The position numbers and the translations under genes are program-made. The notes under the pieces were generated by a model that was given only the letters and a program-made list of their open reading frames with translations, was not told where the DNA came from and did no database searches. A stretch of 64,000 nt of DNA, taken from an uncultured Prevotellaceae bacterium. GTDB lineage: Bacteria > Bacteroidota > Bacteroidia > Bacteroidales > Bacteroidaceae. This document shows, piece after piece, positions 42,521 through 52,050 of this stretch; within the stretch, counting starts at the first letter, position 1; each line of letters opens with the position of its first letter. Location of the stretch: contig CADCET010000001.1 in the NCBI GenBank assembly GCA_902800495.1, positions 57,260 through 121,259 on the forward strand. The letters are read 5' to 3'.

Positions 42521-45500
42521 ATGACTTTTACAACCTTTATCAAACGACCGGTGCTCTCGACGGTGATCTCCATCCTGATAGTCCTGCTGGGATTCATCGG
42601 GCTGGTGTCGCTGCCTATCGAGCAGTACCCCAATATAGCACCTCCTACCGTTGCCGTATGGACCAGTTACCCGGGTGCTGACGCCGAGACGGTGAAGAAC
42701 TCCGTCATCACGCCGCTGGAAGAAAGCATCAACGGTGTGGAAGGCATGGACTACATCACGTCGACCGCCTCGACCGGTTCGGCGCAGCTCTCGGTGCTGT
42801 TCCGCCAGGGCATGAACCCCGATATGTGTGCCGTCAACGTGCAGAACCGCGTGTCGCAGGCCCAGGCCCTGCTGCCTGCCGAGGTGACGCGCATCGGTGT
42901 GACGGTGACGAAGCGACAGACGTCGCAGGTGCTGATGTTCACGCTGACCTCTGACGGTCGCTACGACGACGAGTTCCTGACGAACTATAACAACATCAAC
43001 ATCGTTCCGGCCATCAAGCGTATTCAGGGTGTTGGTGACGTGCAGTCGCCGGGTCTGAAGACCTACTCGATGCGTATCTGGCTGAAGCCCGACGTGATGA
43101 AGCAGTACAACCTGATGCCTTCGGACATTAGCGGTGTGCTGGCCGAACAGAACATCGAGGCTGCGCCGGGCTCGTTCGGACAGGAGAGCGACGTGCAGTA
43201 CGAGTACGCCATGCGCTACACCGGTCGTCTGAAGAGTCCCGAGGAGTTTGGCAACATCATCATCAAGAGCGACGCCAACGGTCAGACGCTGAAACTCAAG
43301 GACGTGGCGCGCATAGAACTTGGCGGTCAGCAATACTCCGTGTCGATGAAGAACAACAACATCCCGTCGGTCATGGGTATGGTGCAGCAGATTGCCGGCT
43401 CCAACGCCAACGAGATAGCCAAGCAGGTGAAGGCCGAGCTGGAAGCCCAGCAGAAGCTGATGCCGCCGGGTATGTTCTACAAGATCAACTACGACGTCAC
43501 GGAGTTCCTCTACGCCTCTATCGAGGAGGTGGTGTTCACGCTGCTGTTCACGCTGATACTGGTGTTCATCGTGATTTACATCTTCCTGCAGGACTGGCGC
43601 TCGACGCTCATCCCGCTGATTGCCGTGCCGGTGTCGCTGGTGGGTACGTTCTTCTTCCTGAGCGTCTTCGGTTTCTCCATCAACCTGCTGACGCTGTCGG
43701 CACTGCTGCTGGCCATCGCCATTGTGGTGGACGACGCTATCGTGGTGGTAGAGGCCGTCCACGCCAAGCTCGACCAGGGCTACAAGTCGACGCTGACGGC
43801 CTCTATCGATGCCATGAATGAGATTTCGGGTGCTATCATCTCTATCACGCTGGTGATGGCCTCGGTGTTCATCCCCGTGTCGTTCATCGGCGGCACCTCT
43901 GGCTCGTTCTACCGTGAGTTTGGTGTGACGATGGCTGTCAGCATCTTCATCTCGGCCCTGAACGCCCTGACGCTGTCGCCCGCCCTGTGTGCCATCTTCC
44001 TGAAACCCCACGACAAGGACGGACACGCTAAGAAGATGTCGGTGATAGACCGCTTCCATGCCTCGTTCAACACCGCCTTCAATACGACCACTAATAAATA
44101 TAAAGGTATAGTGGAGAAACTGGTGAAGAAGCCGCTGGCCATCGGTCTTGCCGTCATCATCGGTATCGTTGTGCTGGTGATGACGATGGCTACCGCCAAG
44201 ACGGGTCTGGTTCCCGACGAGGATACCGGCACCATCTTCTGTACCATCTCCATGCCGCCGGCCACGTCGGTGGAGCGCACCAAGCGCGTCATCAGTCAGG
44301 TGGACAGCATCCTGGCTGCCGACCCGGCCATCCAGAGCCGTGAGCAGATTCAGGGTTACAACTTCATTGCCGGTGCCGGTTCCGACCAGGCCACGTTCAT
44401 CATCAAGCTGAAGCCGTTTGCCGAGCGCCAGAAGGGATTCTTCTGGAAACTCAGCGGCCTGTGGCAGGGCGATGGCATCTACCGCTTCTTCCTCAATCCC
44501 TACGAGTCGAATGGCGTGCTGGCCCAGATTTATATCAAGACGGCCCATATCAAGGATGCCCAGATCCTGGCCTTCGCTCCGCCTATGATTCCCGGCTTCT
44601 CAGCCAACTCCGGTGTGTCCATCGTGATGCAGGACCGTACCGGCGGTTCGCTTGACAAGTTCTTCGGCGTCGTCAAGGACTACCTGGCCGAACTCAACAA
44701 GCGGCCTGAGTTCCAGACGGCACAGACCTCGTATAACCCCAACTACCCGCAGTATATGCTGCATGTCGATGTGGCCAAGTGTAAGCAGGCAGGTATCTCG
44801 CCCAACACAGTGCTCACCACGCTGCAGGGTTACTACGGCGGTCTCTACGCCTCGAACTTCAACGCCTACGGTAAGCTCTACCGCGTCATGATACAAGGTT
44901 CGCCCGAGACACGTATGACGCCCGAGTCGCTCAACAGCGTCTATGTGCGTACCCCCGGCGGCATGTCGCCCGCCAAGGAGTTCTGCCGTCTGGAGCGTGT
45001 CTACGGTCCGTCGAACATCAACCGCTTCAACCTGTTCACCTCTATCAACGTGACGGCAACGGTGGCTGCCGGCTATTCTACCGGTGAGGCCATCAAGGCT
45101 GCCCAGGAGGTGGCTGCCGACGTGCTGCCCACAGGCTATACCTACGAGTATTCAGGTCTGACGCGTGAGGAGGCCAAAGCCTCGAACACCACGGCCGTCA
45201 TCTTCGTGCTCTGCTTCATCTTCATCTACCTCATCCTCTCGGCACAGTACGAGTCCTACCTCCTGCCGCTGTCGGTGGTACTCTCGGTACCCTTCGGACT
45301 GGCCGGCTGCTTCCTGTTCACGATGCTCTTCGGTCACTCCAACGACATCTATATGCAGATTTCGCTCATCATGCTGATCGGTCTGTTGGCAAAGAACGCC
45401 ATCCTGATTGTGCAGTTCGCCCTGGAGCGCCGCCAGCTCGGTATGGCCATCTCGTGGTCGGCCGTCCTCGGTTCGGCAGCCCGTCTGCGTCCTATCCTCA

Positions 45501-45778
45501 TGACGTCGCTGGCCATGGTCATCGGTCTGCTGCCGATGATGTTCGCCTCGGGTGTAGGCAAGAACGGTAACCAGACATTAGGTGCTGCCGCCGTCGGCGG
45601 TATGCTCATCGGTACCCTCTGCCAGCTCTTCGTCGTGCCGACGCTGTTCGTCATCTTCCAGAGTCTGCAGGAGAAGCTGCGTCCGCTGAAGTTTGAGGAA
45701 GAAGATAACGAGGAAGTGGCCGCCGAACTGGCTCAGTACGCCCATGCCAAGCCCGTGGACTATGAACTGGAGAAGTAA
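42521..45778 (+). CDS. RND efflux inner-membrane pump (HAE1/AcrB family)
   Basis: 1085 residues with the expected two halves, each one plus five membrane helices around a large periplasmic loop (FIKRPVLSTVISILIVLLGF at the N-terminus; AIAIVVDDAIVVVEAVHA with the proton-relay Asp pair; GLLAKNAILIVQFALERR in the second half). It exports drugs, detergents or bile acids using the proton gradient; the specificity cannot be read from sequence. Confidence 0.95.
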   Translation: MTFTTFIKRPVLSTVISILIVLLGFIGLVSLPIEQYPNIAPPTVAVWTSYPGADAETVKNSVITPLEESINGVEGMDYITSTASTGSAQLSVLFRQGMNPDMCAVNVQNRVSQAQALLPAEVTRIGVTVTKRQTSQVLMFTLTSDGRYDDEFLTNYNNINIVPAIKRIQGVGDVQSPGLKTYSMRIWLKPDVMKQYNLMPSDISGVLAEQNIEAAPGSFGQESDVQYEYAMRYTGRLKSPEEFGNIIIKSDANGQTLKLKDVARIELGGQQYSVSMKNNNIPSVMGMVQQIAGSNANEIAKQVKAELEAQQKLMPPGMFYKINYDVTEFLYASIEEVVFTLLFTLILVFIVIYIFLQDWRSTLIPLIAVPVSLVGTFFFLSVFGFSINLLTLSALLLAIAIVVDDAIVVVEAVHAKLDQGYKSTLTASIDAMNEISGAIISITLVMASVFIPVSFIGGTSGSFYREFGVTMAVSIFISALNALTLSPALCAIFLKPHDKDGHAKKMSVIDRFHASFNTAFNTTTNKYKGIVEKLVKKPLAIGLAVIIGIVVLVMTMATAKTGLVPDEDTGTIFCTISMPPATSVERTKRVISQVDSILAADPAIQSREQIQGYNFIAGAGSDQATFIIKLKPFAERQKGFFWKLSGLWQGDGIYRFFLNPYESNGVLAQIYIKTAHIKDAQILAFAPPMIPGFSANSGVSIVMQDRTGGSLDKFFGVVKDYLAELNKRPEFQTAQTSYNPNYPQYMLHVDVAKCKQAGISPNTVLTTLQGYYGGLYASNFNAYGKLYRVMIQGSPETRMTPESLNSVYVRTPGGMSPAKEFCRLERVYGPSNINRFNLFTSINVTATVAAGYSTGEAIKAAQEVAADVLPTGYTYEYSGLTREEAKASNTTAVIFVLCFIFIYLILSAQYESYLLPLSVVLSVPFGLAGCFLFTMLFGHSNDIYMQISLIMLIGLLAKNAILIVQFALERRQLGMAISWSAVLGSAARLRPILMTSLAMVIGLLPMMFASGVGKNGNQTLGAAAVGGMLIGTLCQLFVVPTLFVIFQSLQEKLRPLKFEEEDNEEVAAELAQYAHAKPVDYELEK

Positions 45779-45782
45779 GAGA

Positions 45783-45925
45783 GCCTACCCAAGCCCTCCC
45801 GAAAGGAGGGATGTTCAGATACATAAAAGCTCAATCAAAAAATACGAAGATATATGAAGATAAACATAAAACGAATCCTCAGAGAATTCATAAAGCCCCT
45901 CCCTTGGGGAGGGGTTGGGGTGGGC
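45783..45925. repeat. GC-rich palindromic element spanning the start of the outer-membrane channel gene
   Basis: The left arm (45783-45811, GCCTACCCAAGCCCTCCC...) is in the gap after the pump gene. The right arm (45896-45925, CCCCTCCCTTGGGGAGGGG then TTGGGGTGGGC) lies inside the first codons of the next gene. The arms are imperfect reverse complements, related to the dnaE element. Confidence 0.8.
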
Positions 45926-47287
45926 TTGCTCCTGCTCTCTTTGTCCAGCTGCGGACTCTACAACAAATACGACCGTCCTGACGTCGTGGCCGACGGCATC
46001 GTCCGTGACCCCGTAGTCCAGAACGCTGCCGTGCAGGCTGACGGCGATGAGTCGTTCGGCAACCTGCCCTGGCGCCAGCTGTTCACCGACCCCCAGCTGC
46101 AGGCCCTCATCGAGAAGGGACTTGCCAACAATCCCGACCTGCTGAATGCGGCACTGAACGTGCAGATGGTGAACGAGGCCCTGAAGGTGGCCCGTCTGGC
46201 CTTCCTGCCCTCTGTAGCCCTGACGCCCCAGGGGACGATATCAACCTTGCAGACAGACCCCTCGGTGACGACGAAGACGTACCAGATTCCCGTCTCTGCC
46301 TCGTGGACCGTCGACCTCTTCGGCAACCTCCTGAACGCCAAGCGGTCGGCACAGATGCAGCTGATGGCCGTCAAGGACTATCAGGTAGCCGCCCAGTGCG
46401 GTATTGTCGCCGGCATTGCCAACCTGTACTACACGCTGCTGATGCTCGACCGCCAGGTGGAGATTGTCACCGATATGGAACAGCTGACCAAGGAGACGTG
46501 GGAGAAGATGAAATTCATGCACGAGAACCGCGTGGGCTACCGCTCGACGGCTGTCCAGAGTGCTGAGGCTGCCTACTATTCCGTCCAGGCACAGAAGGTA
46601 GACCTGCAGCGCCAGATACGTGAGTGTGAGAACGCGCTGACACTGCTGCTGGCCGAGCCCGCCCACAGCATAGCCCGCGGCAAGCTCGCCGACCAGTCGC
46701 TGCCCTCGCAGTTTGCTACCGGTGTGAGTATCAACCTGCTGAACAACCGTGCCGACGTTCATGCTGCCGAGATGTCGCTGGCCCAGTGCTTCTACGACGT
46801 GCAGCAGGCCCGTTCGCGCTTCTATCCCAGCATCACCATCACGGGAACGGGCGCCTTCACCAACAATAACGGCCTCGTCAACCCCGGCAAGATGCTGTGG
46901 TCGGCAGTCGGCTCGCTCGTTCAGCCCATCTTCCAGCACGGACAGATTGTCGCCGGACTGAAGGTGGCCCAGTTGAAGTATGAGCAGGCCTATAACACCT
47001 GGCAGAACGCCGTGCTGAAGGCAGGCAACGAGGTGTCGAACGCCCTCGTCACCTACAACTCATCGGCTGAGAAGGGCGCCCTCGACGGCAAGCGCGTCGC
47101 CGTGCTCCGCCAGAATGTGGAGGACACGAAGAAACTGATGGAGTCGTCGTCGAACACCACCTATCTGGAGGTGATCTCTGCACAGTCGAACCTGCTCAAT
47201 GCTGAGATTAGCGAAGTCACCGACCAGTTCAACAAGATGCAGGCGGTAGTCAACCTGTATCAGGCACTCGGTGGAGGAGCGAAGTGA
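45854..47287 (+). CDS. Efflux outer-membrane channel lipoprotein (OprM/NodT family)
   Basis: 477 residues with lipobox LSLSSC (Cys33) and the TolC-like repeated helical domain (FGNLPWRQLFTDPQLQALI; SWTVDLFGNLLNAKRS; second repeat near FYDVQQARSRFYPSITITG). It is the outer-membrane exit duct of the pump. The signal peptide is unusual: KPLPWGGVGVGLLLL in its n/h-region is encoded by one arm of a GC-rich palindromic repeat. The start is placed at 45854 (MKINIKRIL) because it supplies the basic n-region. Confidence 0.92.
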   Translation: MKINIKRILREFIKPLPWGGVGVGLLLLSLSSCGLYNKYDRPDVVADGIVRDPVVQNAAVQADGDESFGNLPWRQLFTDPQLQALIEKGLANNPDLLNAALNVQMVNEALKVARLAFLPSVALTPQGTISTLQTDPSVTTKTYQIPVSASWTVDLFGNLLNAKRSAQMQLMAVKDYQVAAQCGIVAGIANLYYTLLMLDRQVEIVTDMEQLTKETWEKMKFMHENRVGYRSTAVQSAEAAYYSVQAQKVDLQRQIRECENALTLLLAEPAHSIARGKLADQSLPSQFATGVSINLLNNRADVHAAEMSLAQCFYDVQQARSRFYPSITITGTGAFTNNNGLVNPGKMLWSAVGSLVQPIFQHGQIVAGLKVAQLKYEQAYNTWQNAVLKAGNEVSNALVTYNSSAEKGALDGKRVAVLRQNVEDTKKLMESSSNTTYLEVISAQSNLLNAEISEVTDQFNKMQAVVNLYQALGGGAK

Positions 47288-47324
47288 GAGTGACTCTGAA
47301 TACTGAATTCTAAACATTAAATTT

Positions 47325-48101
47325 ATGTCAGAAATATCCCCCAAGGCCGATATCTCGCCCAAGGCAAAAATCGGCAATAACTGTAAGATATTCCCCTTCG
47401 TGTATATCGAGGACGACGTGGTGATAGGCGACAACTGCATCATCTTCCCCTTCGTCAGCATCTGCGACGGCGCCCGCATCGGGAAGGGTAACAAGATCCA
47501 TCAGGGCAGCGTCATTGCTGCCCTGCCCCAGGACTTCAACTTCCGTGGTGAGAAGTCGTATGTAGAAATCGGCGACAACAACGTCATCCGTGAGAACGTG
47601 GTCATCAACCGCGGCACCCATCGCGACGGCGTCACCCGTATCGGCAACAACAACTTCCTGCTGGAGGGCGCACACGTTAGCCACGACACCGTCGTCGGCA
47701 ACAACTGCGTCTTAGGCTATGGCGCGAAGATTGCCGGTGACTGCGAGATAGGCAACGGCGTCATCTTCTCGTCGGGTGCTATCCAGAACGCCAATACCCG
47801 TGCCGGCGACCTCTCGCTGATCCAGGCAGGTACCGCTTTCTCGCACGACGTGCCGCCCTACATCATTGCTGGCGGTTCGCCTATGGAGTATGGAGGTCCG
47901 AACACGACGATGCTCGACTATGCCGGTATTGACAAGAAGGTACAGAAGCACATCGCCAACGCCTATCGTCTGCTGTTCAACGGCAAGACCAGCGTTTACG
48001 ATGTCATCCTGCAGATTAAGGAGCAGGTGCCTGACAGTCCGGAAATCCAGAACATCGTTAAGTTCCTGGAGAACACGAAACGCGGCATCATGTGTAAATA
48101 A
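47325..48101 (+). CDS. lpxA: Acyl-ACP--UDP-N-acetylglucosamine O-acyltransferase
   Basis: 258 residues, normal length. A left-handed beta-helix built from hexapeptide repeats (ISPKADISPKAKIGNNCKI onward) and the conserved GTHRDGVTRIG, VSHDTVVGNN and HDVPPYIIAGGSPM segments identify LpxA, the first enzyme of lipid A synthesis. It begins 37 bp after the efflux channel gene and probably shares its transcript. Confidence 0.93.
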   Translation: MSEISPKADISPKAKIGNNCKIFPFVYIEDDVVIGDNCIIFPFVSICDGARIGKGNKIHQGSVIAALPQDFNFRGEKSYVEIGDNNVIRENVVINRGTHRDGVTRIGNNNFLLEGAHVSHDTVVGNNCVLGYGAKIAGDCEIGNGVIFSSGAIQNANTRAGDLSLIQAGTAFSHDVPPYIIAGGSPMEYGGPNTTMLDYAGIDKKVQKHIANAYRLLFNGKTSVYDVILQIKEQVPDSPEIQNIVKFLENTKRGIMCK

Positions 48102-48117
48102 TCAAGTTTTATAACGA

Positions 48118-48282
48118 CCACGAATTTAACGAATTAAACGAATTTTCTATGCATAGAATTATGAAACGAATTTCACGAATTGGCTGGCGCCGAAGAAAAT
48201 CGCTTGCGATTTTCATTTGTGAAATTCGAAAAAATAAAAAACAACGCGCAGCTAAAATTCGTGTAATTCGTGTAATTCGTGG
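48118..48282. repeat. CACGAATT-type inverted repeat
   Basis: CACGAATTTAACGAATTAAACGAAT... at the left end mirrors ...ATTCGTGTAATTCGTGTAATTCGTG at the right end (48254-48282). The interior has a perfect hairpin, GAAAATCGC-TT-GCGATTTTC at 48195-48214. It fills the gap between lpxA and the convergent radical SAM gene. Confidence 0.85.
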
Positions 48283-48315
48283 TAAAAAAAACTTGCGAAA
48301 CTCGTATAAAAGAAT

Positions 48316-48339
48316 AATCCCCGCCAATTGGTGGGGATT
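48316..48339 (-). terminator. Terminator of the radical SAM gene
   Basis: A 10-bp stem with one G-T pair (AATCCCCGCC-AATT-GGTGGGGATT), 5 bp after the stop on the minus strand and followed by ATTCTTTTAT. It probably also stops the convergent lpxA message. Confidence 0.65.
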
Positions 48340-48343
48340 GTTG

Positions 48344-49108
48344 TTAATACGAGGCCGTGCAGGGTATGCCGGCCGCAATGACGCGGTCGCGAATGGCGTC
48401 TAACTCCTCGCGACTGGCTTTTCGTAGCGACTGGTCGGGTGTCTCGCGGTCGATGGTGTAGATCATCACCTGCTCGGGGGCAATGTCCTTGACGGCGTCG
48501 AGCCAGGGAGCGACGTAGTCGTCGGTGGTGTTGTCGATGCCGGGACCCTTGAGGAACATCGTCTGGATGATGAGGTGGCCGTTGAACGCCTTCATCCGCC
48601 CGATGATGGCCTCTACGTCGTAAGTGCCGTTGGGATGGTCCACCTTGTTGATGAAGTCGGCATCGACGGTGTCGAGTTTCAGGATGTTGTTGTCGACACG
48701 CATCAGGGCGTCGTGGACACTCTGGCGGTGAATCATCGTCGAGTTCGACAGTACCGACACCTTGGCCTGCGGACAATAGCGGTCGCGCAAACGGATGGTG
48801 TCGTCGATAATCTCTGCAAAATGCGGGTGACACGTCGGCTCACCGTTGCCGGCAAAGGTCAGCACGTCAGGCATCTGGCCGTCCTCCGCCATCTGCTGCA
48901 GTTTGTGCTCCAGCGCCGTTGCCACCTCTTCTCGGGTAGGCAGCGGCAGGGTGGGGCGGTGGTCCTCGTTGAAGCCGCACTCGCAATAGATGCAGTCGAA
49001 GGAGCACACCTTACCGTCGCGCGGCAGCAGGTTGATGCCTAACGAAATGCCCAGTCGGCGGCTCTGTACGGGGCCGAAGATGGGCGAGGGATAGATAATC
49101 GTACTCAT
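48344..49108 (-). CDS. Radical SAM protein
   Basis: 254 residues with the iron-sulfur motif Cys35-x3-Cys39-x2-Cys42 (VCSFDCIYCECGF) and the GxGEPT motif (FAGNGEPTCHP). This is a small single-domain member, similar to conserved Bacteroidales proteins whose reaction is unknown. It is divergent from ftsX, with back-to-back promoters. Confidence 0.85.
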   Translation of the reverse strand: MSTIIYPSPIFGPVQSRRLGISLGINLLPRDGKVCSFDCIYCECGFNEDHRPTLPLPTREEVATALEHKLQQMAEDGQMPDVLTFAGNGEPTCHPHFAEIIDDTIRLRDRYCPQAKVSVLSNSTMIHRQSVHDALMRVDNNILKLDTVDADFINKVDHPNGTYDVEAIIGRMKAFNGHLIIQTMFLKGPGIDNTTDDYVAPWLDAVKDIAPEQVMIYTIDRETPDQSLRKASREELDAIRDRVIAAGIPCTASY

Positions 49109-49116
49109 AGCGGCTG

Positions 49117-49165
49117 CAAAATTACAAAAAAGTTTTGGGTTTTAGCAAATTATTATGTATCTTTG
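49117..49165. promoter_or_regulatory. Divergent promoters of the radical SAM gene and ftsX
   Basis: Toward ftsX: TTTG at 49134-49137 and TATCTTTG at 49158-49165, 20 nt apart. Toward the radical SAM gene: TAATTTTG at 49117-49124 (minus) with TTTG at 49146-49149. The two promoters overlap. Confidence 0.65.
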
Positions 49166-49200
49166 CACGCGAATTTGAATTTTACGTACGTAAAGTATAG

Positions 49201-50079
49201 ATGAGTAAGAAGAAAAGGACGACCCGTCGCCGTCATGGCTTGCAGGTTGTTACATTGTGTATCAGTACGACGATGGTGCTGATATTGCTTGGGCTTGTGG
49301 TATTCTCGGTACTCACGGCTCATAACCTGTCCAACTATGTGAAAGAGCACTTGACGGTGACCGTCATGCTGGGTGATACGGTGAGCACGAACGATGCCCA
49401 CCGGCTATGTCGTGAGCTCTACCACCGACCCTACGCCCACAACATCGACTATGTGAGCAAGGAGCAGGCGCTGAAGGACCAGACGGAAGCCATGGGCAGC
49501 GACCCCTCGGAGTTCTTGGGAATGAACCCCTTCGTGGCGACGCTGGAACTGCAGCTGAAGTCGGACTATGCCAACCGCGACTCCCTGGCCTGGATAGCTG
49601 CCGAGCTGAGGAAGAACCCGAAGGTGAGCGATGTGGCCTATCAGGAAGACCTGATGGACAAGGTGAACAAGAACCTGCAGAAGGTGAGTCTGGTGCTGCT
49701 GGTGCTGGCCCTGCTGCTGACGTTCATCAGCTACTCTCTGGTGAACAATACCGTGCGCCTGCGTGTCTATTCGCAGCGATTCCTGATACACACGATGAAA
49801 CTGGTGGGTGCCTCCTGGGGCTTTATCCGCCGCCCGTTTATGTACACGGGGCTGACTGTCGGACTCGTGGCTGCGCTGCTGGCCTGCATCGTCCTGGGCG
49901 CAGGGGTGTGGAGCCTCTACCAATATGAGCCCAACCTGACCTCTATCATCACGTGGCAGGTGCTGGCCGTTACGGGCATTGCCGTCCTGCTCTTCGGACT
50001 GGTGATCACGTCGCTGTGCTCGTATATCTCCGTGAACCGCTTCCTGAGGATGCGGGCGCAGGAACTGTATAAAATTTAG
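49201..50079 (+). CDS. ftsX: Cell division protein FtsX
   Basis: 292 residues: a basic N-terminus (KKKRTTRRRHG), a first membrane helix, a periplasmic loop of about 110 residues and three C-terminal helices, the FtsX layout. With FtsE it forms an ABC-type complex that activates septal peptidoglycan hydrolases. ftsE is not in this window. It heads the ftsX-DUF3098-uppP-truB-queA-folK cluster. Confidence 0.92.
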   Translation: MSKKKRTTRRRHGLQVVTLCISTTMVLILLGLVVFSVLTAHNLSNYVKEHLTVTVMLGDTVSTNDAHRLCRELYHRPYAHNIDYVSKEQALKDQTEAMGSDPSEFLGMNPFVATLELQLKSDYANRDSLAWIAAELRKNPKVSDVAYQEDLMDKVNKNLQKVSLVLLVLALLLTFISYSLVNNTVRLRVYSQRFLIHTMKLVGASWGFIRRPFMYTGLTVGLVAALLACIVLGAGVWSLYQYEPNLTSIITWQVLAVTGIAVLLFGLVITSLCSYISVNRFLRMRAQELYKI

Positions 50080-50141
50080 AACATTAAAGATTAAACATTA
50101 AACATTAGAAATTAAACATTAAATCAAGTAAAATTGAGGAT

Positions 50142-50399
50142 ATGAACGATAATATGAAAAGAGATTTGGCTTTTGGCCGCATGAACTTTATCCTGCTGGC
50201 CGTAAGTATGGTGGTTGTCATCATCGGTTTCATCCTGATGAGTGGTGGCAGCTCGACAGAGGAGGCTTACAACCCCGATATTTTCAGTACCCGCCGCATT
50301 GTGGTGGCACCCGTGGTGTGCCTCTTGGGATTCCTGTCGATGATCTATGCCGTGGTGCATAAGTCGAAGGACGAAGTACAGAAGGAGGAGACTAAATGA
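50142..50399 (+). CDS. DUF3098 family small membrane protein
   Basis: 85 residues: two membrane helices (NFILLAVSMVVVIIGFILMS and RIVVAPVVCLLGFLSMIYAV) joined by a short loop with EEAYNPDIFSTRR, the conserved DUF3098 core. Unknown role; regularly placed between ftsX and uppP in Bacteroidetes. Its stop overlaps the uppP start (ATGA). Confidence 0.88.
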   Translation: MNDNMKRDLAFGRMNFILLAVSMVVVIIGFILMSGGSSTEEAYNPDIFSTRRIVVAPVVCLLGFLSMIYAVVHKSKDEVQKEETK

Positions 50400-51253
50400 C
50401 TTGGATAGAAACCGTCATCATCGCCATCGTGGAGGGACTCACCGAGTTCCTGCCCGTCTCGTCGACGGGACACATGATTATCACCCAGAACCTCTTGGGC
50501 ATCGAGCAGGGTGATCCTTTCGTCCACGCCTTTACGTTCATTATACAGTTTGGCGCCATCCTCTCGGTGGTGTGCCTCTACTGGAAGCGGTTCTTCAAGT
50601 TCGACCATTCGCCAGCCCCCGAGGGCTGTTCGTGGTGGCAGCGCCTGAAACACAGGTACTACTTCTACTGGCTCCTTTTCGTGGGCGTGCTACCAGCGGT
50701 CATCATCGGTCTGGCGGCGAAGAAGTCCGGCCTGCTCGACTGGCTGCTCGACAGCGTCGAGGTGGTCGCCGTGATGCTGGTGGTAGGCGGTGTGTTCATG
50801 CTGTTCTGCGACAAGCTCTTCAACAAAGGCAGCGACGACAGGAAAGTCAACGAGAGGCGCGCCTTTATGATTGGCCTGTACCAGTGTATCTCGGTCATCC
50901 CCGGCGTATCGCGGTCGATGGCCACCATCGTAGGCGGTATGACACAGGGACTGACACGTAAGCGCGCTGCTGAGTTCTCGTTCTTCCTGGCAGTGCCCAC
51001 GATGGCCGGCGCCACGCTCCTCGACCTGCTCGACCTTGTCAAGGAAGATGCCGCCTGGGCAACGTCGCATAATATCATGATGCTCCTCTTAGGCTGTGTC
51101 GTGGCCTTTGTCGTGGCCCTGCTGGCCATGAAGTGGTTCGTGGCCTTTCTCACCAAGTATGGTTTCAAGGCATTTGGTATCTATCGCATCATCGTCGGCA
51201 CCATAATCATCGTGTTGCTGCTGACGGGTCATTCACTTGCAATGGTAGACTAA
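50396..51253 (+). CDS. uppP: Undecaprenyl-diphosphate phosphatase
   Basis: 285 residues, polytopic. The catalytic motifs EGLTEFLPVSSTGHMI (near residue 15) and PGVSRSMATI are present. It recycles the undecaprenyl lipid carrier for peptidoglycan and surface glycans and gives bacitracin tolerance. ATGA overlap with the gene before and TAATG overlap with truB after suggest translational coupling. Confidence 0.95.
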   Translation: MTWIETVIIAIVEGLTEFLPVSSTGHMIITQNLLGIEQGDPFVHAFTFIIQFGAILSVVCLYWKRFFKFDHSPAPEGCSWWQRLKHRYYFYWLLFVGVLPAVIIGLAAKKSGLLDWLLDSVEVVAVMLVVGGVFMLFCDKLFNKGSDDRKVNERRAFMIGLYQCISVIPGVSRSMATIVGGMTQGLTRKRAAEFSFFLAVPTMAGATLLDLLDLVKEDAAWATSHNIMMLLLGCVVAFVVALLAMKWFVAFLTKYGFKAFGIYRIIVGTIIIVLLLTGHSLAMVD

Positions 51254-51951
51254 TGGATTTCAACGAAGGAACATTCATTTATATCAATAAGCCCTACCGG
51301 ATGTCGTCGTTCGGCGCCCTGGCCCACATCCGCTACGTCGTGTCGAAGAAGCTGCACGTCAAGCGGGTGAAGATGGGACATGCCGGCACCCTCGACCCTT
51401 TGGCTACGGGTGTGCTCATCCTCTGTACGGGTAAGGCCACGAAGCAGATAGAGTCGTTGCAGCTGCACGACAAGGAGTACACCGCCACCCTGCAACTCGG
51501 CGCCACGACACCGTCGTTCGACCGTGAGCATACCGTCGACATGACCTATCCGACACGCCATATCACCCGCGAGCTCATCCTTCGTGTACTCGCCGATTTC
51601 GTCGGCGAGATTCTCCAGGAGCCGCCCCTCTATTCTGCCTGTATGGTGGCAGGCGACAGGGCGTATGAGTTGGCTCGCAAGGGTGTCGACCACCGCCTGG
51701 CTGCCAAGCCCGTGCGCATCGACGAGATTGAGCTGACCGCCTTCGACCCTGCGACGATGCAGATGAGCATCCGTGTGGTCTGTGGTAAGGGTACCTATAT
51801 CCGCTCGCTGGCCCGCGACATCGGTCAGGCTTTGGGCAGTGGCGCCTTCCTGACAGCGCTCTGCCGTACCCGCGTGGGCAACGTCCGCATCGAGGACTGC
51901 CAGACCTTCGACAGCTTCCCGCAGTGGTTAGACGACCAATTGGACGAATAG
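51253..51951 (+). CDS. truB: tRNA pseudouridine(55) synthase
   Basis: 232 residues from the ATG at 51253, which overlaps the uppP stop (TAATG); the longer open frame inside uppP is rejected. Catalytic Asp48 is in GHAGTLDPLATGVL, and the GTYIRSLARDIG motif is present. It makes pseudouridine 55 in the T-loop of tRNAs. Confidence 0.94.
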   Translation: MDFNEGTFIYINKPYRMSSFGALAHIRYVVSKKLHVKRVKMGHAGTLDPLATGVLILCTGKATKQIESLQLHDKEYTATLQLGATTPSFDREHTVDMTYPTRHITRELILRVLADFVGEILQEPPLYSACMVAGDRAYELARKGVDHRLAAKPVRIDEIELTAFDPATMQMSIRVVCGKGTYIRSLARDIGQALGSGAFLTALCRTRVGNVRIEDCQTFDSFPQWLDDQLDE

Positions 51952-52022
51952 GTCTAATAAGACCAATAAGACCCATAGGTCTCATAAGTCCCATAGGTCC
52001 CATAAGACCTATAAGTCCTATA
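51952..52022. repeat. 9-bp tandem repeat (TATGGGTCT type, inverted), copy 3
   Basis: CATAAGTCC/CATAGGTCC/CATAAGACC-type units between truB and queA. These are the reverse complement of the family at 20476 and 32128. Confidence 0.8.
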
Positions 52023-52050
52023 AAATAAAAAAAACAAAACAACCAAAATA

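Noticed and set aside
42503-44548. Long 681-codon open frame antisense to the RND pump gene
   Set aside because: His/Arg/Gln-rich translation without domains, fully inside a conserved gene. This is the usual shadow of biased codon use.
51133-51252. Longer start for truB inside uppP
   Set aside because: The extra residues are a frame-shifted shadow of uppP. The ATG overlapping the uppP stop gives the normal TruB N-terminus with catalytic Asp48.
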